This document shows positions 1 to 5,305 of a stretch of DNA of 5,305 nucleotides, one piece after another. The stretch is from Pseudomonadota bacterium (GTDB lineage Bacteria > Pseudomonadota > Alphaproteobacteria > CACIAM-22H2). The notes under the pieces were generated by a model. The model was not told the origin of the DNA. It worked only from the letters and a program-made list of their open reading frames with translations, and made no database searches. The position numbers were made by a program, and so were the translations under genes. The stretch lies in the NCBI GenBank assembly GCA_020161965.1, contig JAIUNH010000299.1, positions 1 through 5,305 on the forward strand. Reading direction: 5' to 3'. Every line of letters starts with the position of its first letter. Position 1 is the first letter of the stretch.

Positions 1-1
1 C

Positions 2-322
2 GGCCCCCGTCGCACCGATCTCGATGGCTGGACGCCACCTGCGAATTTCCGCGATTGCGGTGGTGAATTGCGCGACATGGACGATACGGCCGCATTGATC
101 GCCGCATTGGACGGTGTCGTTACGTCCTGCACATCGATCGCGCATTTGGTCGGATCGATGGGCAACACTTGTTTTATTTTATTGTCCGCGGCCCCGGATT
201 GGCGCTGGATGCTGACGCGGGACGATACGCCGTGGTATCCGAATTTACGATTGTACCGCCAACACTTAGCCGGTGACTGGACGGCGCCCGTGGCGGCGGT
301 CGCAGCGGCGATCAAAGGCTAG
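2..322 (+). CDS. C-terminal part of a TPR/glycosyltransferase-family-9-like protein (5' end outside window)
   Basis: The frame is open from the left edge to a TAG at 320-322 and gives 106 residues, so the gene start lies upstream; the TTG at 68 is not a believable start because homologous sequence continues before it. Seen: an ELRDMDDTAALIAALD stretch, then TSCTSIAHLVGSMG, then APDWRWML-RDDTPWYP-LRLYRQ and GDW near the end. These are the hallmark blocks of the C-terminal nucleotide-sugar-binding half of the GT9 (ADP-heptose transferase-like) domain found at the end of many alphaproteobacterial TPR proteins; the TPR part would be off-window. The role is probably sugar transfer to a surface glycan or protein, with unknown donor and acceptor. 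Oddities: the usual Asp of the 'VDT(S/A)xAHLAG' block is Cys here, and 24 of the 84 codons from position 68 on end in A or T, clearly more than in the efflux genes. The family call is good; the exact activity is not known. Confidence 0.85.
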   Translation, partial: GPRRTDLDGWTPPANFRDCGGELRDMDDTAALIAALDGVVTSCTSIAHLVGSMGNTCFILLSAAPDWRWMLTRDDTPWYPNLRLYRQHLAGDWTAPVAAVAAAIKG

Positions 323-441
323 CGGTACTCCAGTAGGTCTTGTGTTCGCGCCGCAGCATTGTATCTCTTCGCCCACGATAATGCAGACATGAACCGGCGT
401 GGCGCGGCGGCATTTTCCGTTCGCGATTTCGCGCTGGTTTC

Positions 442-450
442 GAGGTGGGG
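442..450 (+). promoter_or_regulatory. Ribosome binding site that fixes the adaptor start
   Basis: GAGGTGGGG lies just upstream of the ATG at 455, with 9 nt between its GAGG core and the start codon. It supports 455 over the in-frame upstream starts at 359 (TTG) and 389 (ATG), which have no comparable purine-rich sequence and would put 22-32 extra residues ahead of a normal signal peptide. Confidence 0.8.
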
Positions 451-454
451 TTTC

Positions 455-1600
455 ATGCGTTTGAAGAATGGTTTGGCGGCCGCGTCGGTCGCTATCATCG
501 GTTTTGTTTCGCCGGTTTCGGCGCAGATGGGCCCCGGCGGCCCGCCCCCGGTTTCGGTCGCCAAGCCCGTCGTCAAAGATATCGTCGAGCAGGACGAATT
601 CATCGGCCGCTTCGACGCGTCGGAATCGGTCGATTTGCGCGCGCGCGTGTCGGGCTATCTGGAATCCGTCGCCTTCCGCGACGGTCAGATCGTCAAGCAG
701 GGCGATCTGCTGTTCGTGATCGACAAGCGCACCTATCAGGCGACCTATGCGCGCGCCCAAGCCTCCGTGAACGCGGCGCAAACGCGTCTCGATTTCTATC
801 GCACCGACATGGAGCGTTACGAGCGCCTCGCGCGCTCGGGCAACGCGCCCGAGCGTCAGCTCGAGCAGACGCGCCAGCAATATCTCCAGGCCCAGGCCGA
901 TATCGCCGGCTTGCGCGCGGAACTGGAAAGTGCCCGCCTCAACCTCGCCTTCACGGAAGTGCGCGCCCCGATGGCGGGCCGCATCGGCCGCAAGCTCGTT
1001 TCGGAAGGCAATCTCGTCGCCGCCGATCAGACGCTGCTCGCCACGATCGTTTCGCTCGATCCGATCAAGTTCAATTTCGACATCGACGAGCGCGCCTACC
1101 TCGCCTATACGCGCACGATCCGCACGGGCAACGTGCCCAATCCGCGCGACGTGCCGAACAAGATCGAAGTTCTGATCGGCGTCGCCGACGAAAAGGAACT
1201 GACCCGCAAGGGCACGATCGATTTCGTTGATTCGCGTCTCGACACCGCGACGGGCACGATGCGCGTTCGCGCCAGCGTTCCCAATGCCGACGTGTTCCTG
1301 GCCCCCGGCATGTTCGGGCGCGTGCGCGTGCCCGGTTCCAACCCCTATCGCGCCGTGCTGATCCCGGACGAAGCGATCGTCTCGGATCTCGATCGCCGTT
1401 TGGTTTGGGTCGTCGCCGCCGACGGCTCGGTCTCGCCGCGCCTCGTGCGTCAGGGGCCCCGCCAGGACGGCTATCGCGTGATCCGCGAAGGCCTGGACGG
1501 TTCGGAGAACATCGTCGTCAACGGGCTGCAGCGCGTGCGCCCGGGCGGCAAGGTCACGCCGCAGCCGGTCGAGCTGCCGCCGGTGAAGGGGGCGAAGTAA
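455..1600 (+). CDS. RND efflux periplasmic adaptor subunit (MexE/OqxA/BepD-like membrane fusion protein)
   Basis: 381 residues, a normal length for the family. It is the periplasmic adaptor that links the RND pump encoded next to it to an outer-membrane channel. Start at ATG 455: the N-terminus then reads MRLKNG, a hydrophobic core, and VSA before Gln24, a clear signal-peptidase-I signal. There is no cysteine lipobox, so the protein is probably soluble in the periplasm and not lipid-anchored as many AcrA/MexA-type adaptors are. Domains in order: first half of the lipoyl/barrel-sandwich domain (about 54-92, with LRARVSGYLESV and GDLLFVID), an alpha-helical coiled-coil hairpin (about 93-165, rich in Gln, Arg and Ala), second lipoyl half (about 166-200, VRAPMAGRIGRK and GNLVAADQTLL), the beta-barrel (about 205-293, including LDTATGTMRVRA) and the membrane-proximal domain (about 297-370, with VLIPDEAI and IVVNGLQRVRPGGKV). 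The last motif is typical of the MexE/OqxA group. It is co-transcribed with the RND gene starting 3 bp later. No broken or missing segment is seen. Confidence 0.95.
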   Translation: MRLKNGLAAASVAIIGFVSPVSAQMGPGGPPPVSVAKPVVKDIVEQDEFIGRFDASESVDLRARVSGYLESVAFRDGQIVKQGDLLFVIDKRTYQATYARAQASVNAAQTRLDFYRTDMERYERLARSGNAPERQLEQTRQQYLQAQADIAGLRAELESARLNLAFTEVRAPMAGRIGRKLVSEGNLVAADQTLLATIVSLDPIKFNFDIDERAYLAYTRTIRTGNVPNPRDVPNKIEVLIGVADEKELTRKGTIDFVDSRLDTATGTMRVRASVPNADVFLAPGMFGRVRVPGSNPYRAVLIPDEAIVSDLDRRLVWVVAADGSVSPRLVRQGPRQDGYRVIREGLDGSENIVVNGLQRVRPGGKVTPQPVELPPVKGAK

Positions 1601-1603
1601 GCC

Positions 1604-4600
1604 ATGCGTTTCGCCCATTTCTTCGTCGACCGCCCGATCTTCGCGGCGGTCGTCTCGATCGTCATGGTGATTTTGGGCGCGGTCGCGTTCAAGGCGCTGC
1701 CGGTCGCCGAATATCCCGAAATCGCCCCGCCGACGATCGTCGTGCGCGCCTCCTATCCGGGTGCGGACGCCGAAACCGTCGCCGCGACGGTGGCCACACC
1801 GCTGGAGCAGGAAATCAACGGCGTCGAGGACATGCTCTATATGTCCTCCTACGCGACCGGCGACGGCTCGATGTCGCTGACGGTCACGTTCAAGGCCGGC
1901 ACCGATCTCGATAACGCGCAGGTTCTGGTCCAGAACCGCGTGCAGATCGCGACCCCGCGTCTGCCCGATGCGGTGCGCCAGCTCGGCGTCGTCACGCAAA
2001 AGAGCTCGCCCGACCTGATGATGGTCGTGCACATGCTCTCGCCCGACAACACTTACGACGACCTCTATATCTCCAACTACGCCATCCTGCGCGTGCGCGA
2101 CCAGTTGCTGCGCATCGACGGCGTCGGCGATCTGATGGTCTTCGGCGCGCGCGAATACGCGATCCGCGTGTGGCTGGATTCCGATCGCCTGGCGAGTTAC
2201 GGCTTGGCGGCGAGCGACGTGGTGCGCGCCTTGCGCGAACAGAACGTCCAGGTCTCCGGCGGCGCATTGGGCACCGCGCCCTCGCAGGGTGCCTCGTTCC
2301 AGATTCCGATCGTGACGCAAGGCCGTTTCGAGGATCCTCGCCAGTTCGGCGAGGTGATCGTGCGCGCGGGCGGCGACGGGCGCATCGTGCGCCTGCGCGA
2401 CGTCGCGCGCGTCGAAATGGGCGCCAAGGAATATTTGACGAATTCCTATCTCAACGGCAAGGTCGCGGTCGGTATCGCCGTGTTCCAGCGCCCGGGTTCG
2501 AACGCGCTGGCGACGTCCGACGCGATTTTGGCGCGGATGGCGGAGTTGAAGAAGGACTTCCCCGTCGGCCTCGAATATCAGGTCGTCTACAACCCGACCG
2601 AGTTCATCCAGGAATCGATCAACGAGGTCTACAAGACCCTGTTCGAGGCGATCGCCCTGGTGGCGCTGGTCGTGCTGATCTTCCTGCAATCCTGGCGCGC
2701 CGCGATCATCCCGATCCTGGCGATCCCGGTCTCGCTGATCGGCACTTTCGCCGTGATGCTCGCCTTCGGCTTCCATCTGAACGTGCTGACGCTGTTCGGG
2801 ATGGTGCTGGCGATCGGCATCGTCGTCGACGACGCGATCGTCGTGGTCGAGAACGTCGAGCGCAACATCGCCAACGGCATGACCCCGCGCGACGCCGCGC
2901 ACGAAACGATGGACGAGGTCGGCACGGCCGTCATCGCCATCGCGGTCGTGCTGGCCGCCGTGTTCATCCCGACGGCCTTCGTGCCGGGCCTCCAAGGCGC
3001 CTTCTACCGGCAGTTCGCGGTCACCATCGCGGTGGCGACGATCCTGTCGGCGTTCAATTCTTTGACGCTGTCGCCGGCTTTGGCCGCGATGCTGCTCAAG
3101 AAGCACGATCCGCATCACGTTCCCACGGGGCCGATCGGCCGTTTGGGGGCTGGATTCGCGCGCGTGTTCAACCGCGGCTTCGACAAGATGGGCAGCGGTT
3201 ACGCCCGTTCGGCGGGCTGGGTCGCGCGCCGCAAGATCCTGATGCTGGGCGTCTATGCGGGATTGGCGGCGCTGACCGTCTATGTCGGCGGTTTGGTGCC
3301 GCGCGGCTTCATCCCGCTGCTCGATCGCGGTTACGCGATCGTCGCGATCCAGCTGCCCGATGGCGCGTCGCTGGAGCGGACCGACGAAGTCGTCCGCCGG
3401 GCGAGCGAGATCGTGAAGTCGACGCCGGGCGTGAAGGACGCGATCGCATTCGCGGGCTTCTCGGGTGCGACCGTCACGAACGCGTCGAACGGTGCCGTCG
3501 TGTTCGCGGGCCTCGAACCCTTCGCCGATCGCGTCGCGAAGGGCCAGTCGGCCATGTCGATCGTCGGGCAGTTGTTCGGGCGGCTTCAGCAGATCCAGGA
3601 GGCGTTCGTCATCGCGGTGCCGCCGCCCGCCGTGCCGGGTATCGGCTCGCTGGGCGGTTTGAAGCTGCAGCTGCAGGACCGCACCGGCAACGATTCGCGC
3701 CGCGTGCTGGCGGCCGCGCAGGAATTCATCGGGCAGCTTTATCGCGTGCCCGGCCTCGCGGGCATCTTCACCACGTTCTCCGCCGGCACGCCGCAGATCT
3801 ATCTCGAGATCGACCGCACCAAGGCGCAGATGCTGAACGTGCCGATCGGCAACATCTTCGAGACGCTGCAATACAATCTCGGCACCGCCTACGTGAACGA
3901 CTTCAACGCCTTCGGCCGCGTCTATCAGGTGCGCGCCCAGGCGGACCGTTCGCAACGCGTGGACCGCGAGGATATCGCGCGTTTGAAGGTGCGCTCGGCG
4001 ACCGGCGATCTCGTGCCGCTGGGCACGCTGGTGGAGATCAAGGACTCCGCCGGCCCCGATCTCGTCCAGCGCTACAACGCTTATGTGTCGATCCCGATCC
4101 AAGCGACGGCGGCCGGCATTTCCTCCGGCCAAGCCATCGCGGCGATCGAACAGGCGGCGGCGCAACATTTGCCGGCCGGCATCGGCTTCGAATGGACCGA
4201 GCTCGCGTATCAGGAAAAGATCGTCGGCAACACCGCGATGTACATCTTCGCGCTGGCCGTCGTGTTCGTGTTCCTGGCGCTGGCCGCCCAGTACGAAAGC
4301 TGGGGCTTGCCGCTCGCCATCGTGCTGATCGTGCCGATGTCGGTGCTGTCGGCGCTGATCGGCGTGATGATCCGGGGCCTCGACAACAACATCCTGGTGC
4401 AGGTCGGTCTGATCGTGCTCGTCGGCCTTGCGGCCAAGAACGCGATTTTGATCGTCGAATTCGCGCGCCAGCTGGAAGGCGAGGGCAAGGACCCGCATGC
4501 GGCGGTCGTCGAAGCCTGCCGTCTGCGTCTGCGGCCCATCCTGATGACGGCCTTGGCCTTCATTCTGGGCGTGGTGCCGCTGGTGCTGTCGACCGGCCCG

Positions 4601-4768
4601 GGTGCGGAAATGCGCCAGTCGCTGGGCACGGCCGTGTTCTCGGGCATGATCGGGGTGACGATCTTCGGGTTGTTCCTCACGCCGGTTTTCTACGTGGTGA
4701 TGCGGGGGATTTCCCGCCGCTTCCGCAAGGCCGCCCCCGCGGCGCCGGCGGCCCCCTCCGCCGAGTAA
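1604..4768 (+). CDS. RND multidrug efflux permease, HAE1 family (MexF/OqxB/BepE-like)
   Basis: 1,054 residues, full length for a hydrophobe/amphiphile-efflux RND transporter. It sits in the inner membrane as a trimer and exports drugs or other amphiphiles in exchange for protons. Topology: TM1 about 11-30, first porter region about 31-340, TM2-TM6 about 345-498, TM7 about 543-563, second porter region about 565-875, TM8-TM12 about 878-1031, then an Ala/Pro-rich tail. The proton-relay residues are intact: Asp409 and Asp410 in TM4 (GIVVDDAIVVVENVERN), Lys945 in TM10 (GLAAKNAILIVEFAR), and Arg975 and Thr982 at TM11 (RLRLRPILMT), aligning with AcrB D407/D408/K940/R971/T978. The segment FAGFSGATVTNASNG (616-630) lies where AcrB has its phenylalanine-rich binding pocket and carries Phe616 and Phe619. 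The blocks LYMSS, GTDLDNAQV and SPDxxYDxLYxSNYA point to the MexF/OqxB branch. Start ATG 1604 is 3 bp after the adaptor stop, with AAGGGGG at 1586-1592 as ribosome binding site inside the adaptor gene. Substrates cannot be read from the sequence. Confidence 0.97.
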   Translation: MRFAHFFVDRPIFAAVVSIVMVILGAVAFKALPVAEYPEIAPPTIVVRASYPGADAETVAATVATPLEQEINGVEDMLYMSSYATGDGSMSLTVTFKAGTDLDNAQVLVQNRVQIATPRLPDAVRQLGVVTQKSSPDLMMVVHMLSPDNTYDDLYISNYAILRVRDQLLRIDGVGDLMVFGAREYAIRVWLDSDRLASYGLAASDVVRALREQNVQVSGGALGTAPSQGASFQIPIVTQGRFEDPRQFGEVIVRAGGDGRIVRLRDVARVEMGAKEYLTNSYLNGKVAVGIAVFQRPGSNALATSDAILARMAELKKDFPVGLEYQVVYNPTEFIQESINEVYKTLFEAIALVALVVLIFLQSWRAAIIPILAIPVSLIGTFAVMLAFGFHLNVLTLFGMVLAIGIVVDDAIVVVENVERNIANGMTPRDAAHETMDEVGTAVIAIAVVLAAVFIPTAFVPGLQGAFYRQFAVTIAVATILSAFNSLTLSPALAAMLLKKHDPHHVPTGPIGRLGAGFARVFNRGFDKMGSGYARSAGWVARRKILMLGVYAGLAALTVYVGGLVPRGFIPLLDRGYAIVAIQLPDGASLERTDEVVRRASEIVKSTPGVKDAIAFAGFSGATVTNASNGAVVFAGLEPFADRVAKGQSAMSIVGQLFGRLQQIQEAFVIAVPPPAVPGIGSLGGLKLQLQDRTGNDSRRVLAAAQEFIGQLYRVPGLAGIFTTFSAGTPQIYLEIDRTKAQMLNVPIGNIFETLQYNLGTAYVNDFNAFGRVYQVRAQADRSQRVDREDIARLKVRSATGDLVPLGTLVEIKDSAGPDLVQRYNAYVSIPIQATAAGISSGQAIAAIEQAAAQHLPAGIGFEWTELAYQEKIVGNTAMYIFALAVVFVFLALAAQYESWGLPLAIVLIVPMSVLSALIGVMIRGLDNNILVQVGLIVLVGLAAKNAILIVEFARQLEGEGKDPHAAVVEACRLRLRPILMTALAFILGVVPLVLSTGPGAEMRQSLGTAVFSGMIGVTIFGLFLTPVFYVVMRGISRRFRKAAPAAPAAPSAE

Positions 4769-4819
4769 CGTTCCCGATCCGGTCGCCCGCCTTGCGGGCG
4801 GCCGGGTTATCGGGTAACG
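4769..4819 (+). terminator. Long hairpin directly after the efflux operon, probable transcript end
   Basis: The inverted repeat starts on the base after the RND stop codon. The inner stem is 12 bp, CCGGTCGCCCGC (4779-4790) with GCGGGCGGCCGG (4794-4805), containing one G-T wobble and a CTT loop. It continues outward as CCCGAT (4773-4778) with ATCGGG (4809-4814) after a 3-nt bulge at 4806-4808, then CGTT (4769-4772) with AACG (4816-4819) after a 1-nt bulge at 4815. That makes about 22 paired positions. No run of T follows on the + strand (next bases CTCGATTTG), so it is not a textbook intrinsic terminator. It could act as a weak or factor-assisted terminator, or protect the 3' end of the pump mRNA from nucleases. 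Confidence 0.6.
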
Positions 4820-4861
4820 CTCGATTTGCCGGGGTTCCGGTGTGATTCGAGGCGAGGGGCG

Positions 4862-5305
4862 ATGGCGAGCGAGTATCGGTTCGTGCTGTTTTCGTGGCGC
4901 GACGTGCGCGAAGCGCTCGTCACCTACGATCGCAAGCGCGGCCAAGCCACACCCACCGTGCCGCCGGTCAAATTCCGCGTGAACCGCGATGCGCTCGATT
5001 GCGAGCTGACCTTCGGCAAGGACCGGCCCAAACGCTATCTCTACGACAAGGCCTCCATCATCGCGGCGCTGCTCGGCGGACCGCAGGCGCTCGTCCTCGA
5101 CGAGCCGTTCTCCGGGCTCGACCCGATGGCCGTCGACGCGATGGTCGGCCTGCTGCGGGAACGCACCCGGGAGGGGGCGCCGGTGCTCTTCTCCAGCCAC
5201 CAGCTCGACCTCGTCGAGCGGCTCTGCGACCGGCTGGTGGTGCTCGCGCACGGGCGGGTCGCGGCGCGCGGCACCGTCGCGGAGCTGCGCGGCGCCGGGA
5301 GCAGC
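4862..5305 (+). CDS. Open-ended chimeric reading frame: small hypothetical protein N-terminus joined to the C-terminal half of an ABC transporter ATPase
   Basis: ATG at 4862 has AGG at 4850-4852 (9 nt spacing) as ribosome binding site, and the frame runs without a stop to the window edge (148 residues). Residues 1 to about 65 (beginning MASEYRFVLFSWRDVREAL) have no signal peptide, membrane segment or motif I can name. They resemble small uncharacterised alphaproteobacterial proteins, and this resemblance is from memory. From about residue 66-73 the sequence is an ABC ATPase: Walker B ALVLDE (76-81), the PFSGLDP D-loop region (82-88), H-loop VLFSSHQ with His113, then a DRLVVLAHGRV strand and TVAELR as in NatA/DrrA-type exporters' ATPases. 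Walker A, Q-loop and LSGGQ are absent, with no room for them, so this frame as read cannot encode a functional nucleotide-binding domain. Base use also changes at the join. An assembly or recombination chimera is more likely than one native protein. The start and N-terminal half are probably real. Confidence 0.6.
   Translation, partial: MASEYRFVLFSWRDVREALVTYDRKRGQATPTVPPVKFRVNRDALDCELTFGKDRPKRYLYDKASIIAALLGGPQALVLDEPFSGLDPMAVDAMVGLLRERTREGAPVLFSSHQLDLVERLCDRLVVLAHGRVAARGTVAELRGAGSS
5063..5305 (+). other. Foreign-looking ABC ATPase gene fragment (likely chimeric segment)
   Basis: In this stretch only 2 of 81 codons end in A or T, against 11 of 67 in the first part of the same frame. Arg codons switch from mostly CGC (7 CGC, 2 CGG before) to mostly CGG (5 CGG, 3 CGC), and GGG becomes a common Gly codon. 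That pattern is typical of Actinobacteria such as Streptomyces and unlike the efflux operon. The encoded residues match the post-signature half of an ABC exporter ATPase. The join lies in or next to ATCATCGCGGCGCTGCTCGG (5057-5076), where both parents could plausibly read I-A-A-L-L-G, so the exact breakpoint is ambiguous over about 20 bases. Origin from another genome is an inference. Confidence 0.55.

Noticed and set aside
68..322. TTG at 68 as the real start of the first gene
   Set aside because: The same frame is open to the left edge and the residues before 68 fit the GT9-like domain, so the start is upstream of the window.
377..382. GATAAT, a 5-of-6 match to a -10 promoter element upstream of the adaptor gene
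   Set aside because: No convincing -35 element lies 16-18 bp upstream, and single hexamer matches are expected by chance. A promoter somewhere in 323-454 is likely but cannot be placed.
422..433. Short inverted repeat CGCGA-TT-TCGCG upstream of the adaptor start, considered as an operator
   Set aside because: Arms of only 5 bp in CG-rich sequence are common by chance, and no regulator gene is nearby to link it to.
2821..2834. Perfect 14-bp palindrome CGTCGTCGACGACG
   Set aside because: It encodes the conserved VVDD of TM4 in the RND pump, so protein constraint plus GC3 bias explains it.
4829..4840. Small hairpin CCGG-GGTT-CCGG ahead of the last reading frame
   Set aside because: Only 4 paired bases, too weak to call a regulatory structure.
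2170..4845. A long + strand frame overlapping the RND gene in another phase
   Set aside because: It is Arg/Gly/Ala-rich without recognisable motifs and fully inside a gene with intact transporter motifs; a high-GC shadow.
266..5251. A 1,661-codon open frame on the minus strand covering nearly the whole window
   Set aside because: It lies opposite two full-length, clearly identified efflux genes. Its translation is dominated by Arg, His, Asp and Gln with no domain, the usual result of GC-rich third positions suppressing stops on the opposite strand. It also crosses the suspected chimeric join.

Overview
The window looks like a piece of a high-GC alphaproteobacterial genome, possibly Rhodospirillales-like. 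That is inferred from codon use (CGC, TCG and GCG favoured), from a TPR/GT9-type glycosyltransferase C-terminus of a kind common in that group, and from the type of RND pump. No rRNA or other taxonomic marker is present, so this is an inference.

Layout, left to right, all genes on the + strand. (1) Positions 2-322 hold the 3' end of a gene whose start lies outside the window. Its 106 visible residues match the C-terminus of a glycosyltransferase-family-9-like domain, the kind usually fused to TPR repeats. (2) Positions 323-454 are a short intergenic region ending in a good ribosome binding site. (3) Positions 455-1600 and 1604-4768 form a tight two-gene operon, 3 bp apart. They encode the periplasmic adaptor (membrane fusion protein) and the inner-membrane proton/drug antiporter of a MexEF/OqxAB/BepDE-like RND efflux pump. 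Both are full length with key residues intact. No outer-membrane TolC/OprM-type factor and no regulator is visible, so the pump probably uses a channel encoded elsewhere. (4) Positions 4769-4819 form a long, nearly perfect hairpin right after the RND stop codon, the likely end of the operon transcript. (5) A new reading frame starts at 4862 and stays open to the right edge.

The right-edge frame is the oddest part. Its first ~65 codons look like a small alphaproteobacterial hypothetical protein with the base usage of the neighbouring genes. From about 5057-5080 onward it becomes, in the same frame, the second half of an ABC-transporter ATPase (Walker B, D-loop and H-loop). This half has extreme GC3 and CGG/GGG-rich, actinobacterial-like codon use. 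Walker A, the Q-loop and the LSGGQ signature are all absent. The likeliest explanation is a chimeric join at a short shared GC-rich stretch near a contig end. A real fusion or recombination is possible but would not give a working ATPase.

Functionally the window is mostly an ordinary multidrug/solvent-type efflux operon. I see no CRISPR array, tRNA, rRNA, insertion sequence or new defence-type system. A ~5 kb antisense open frame across the whole window is a GC-bias shadow, not a gene.
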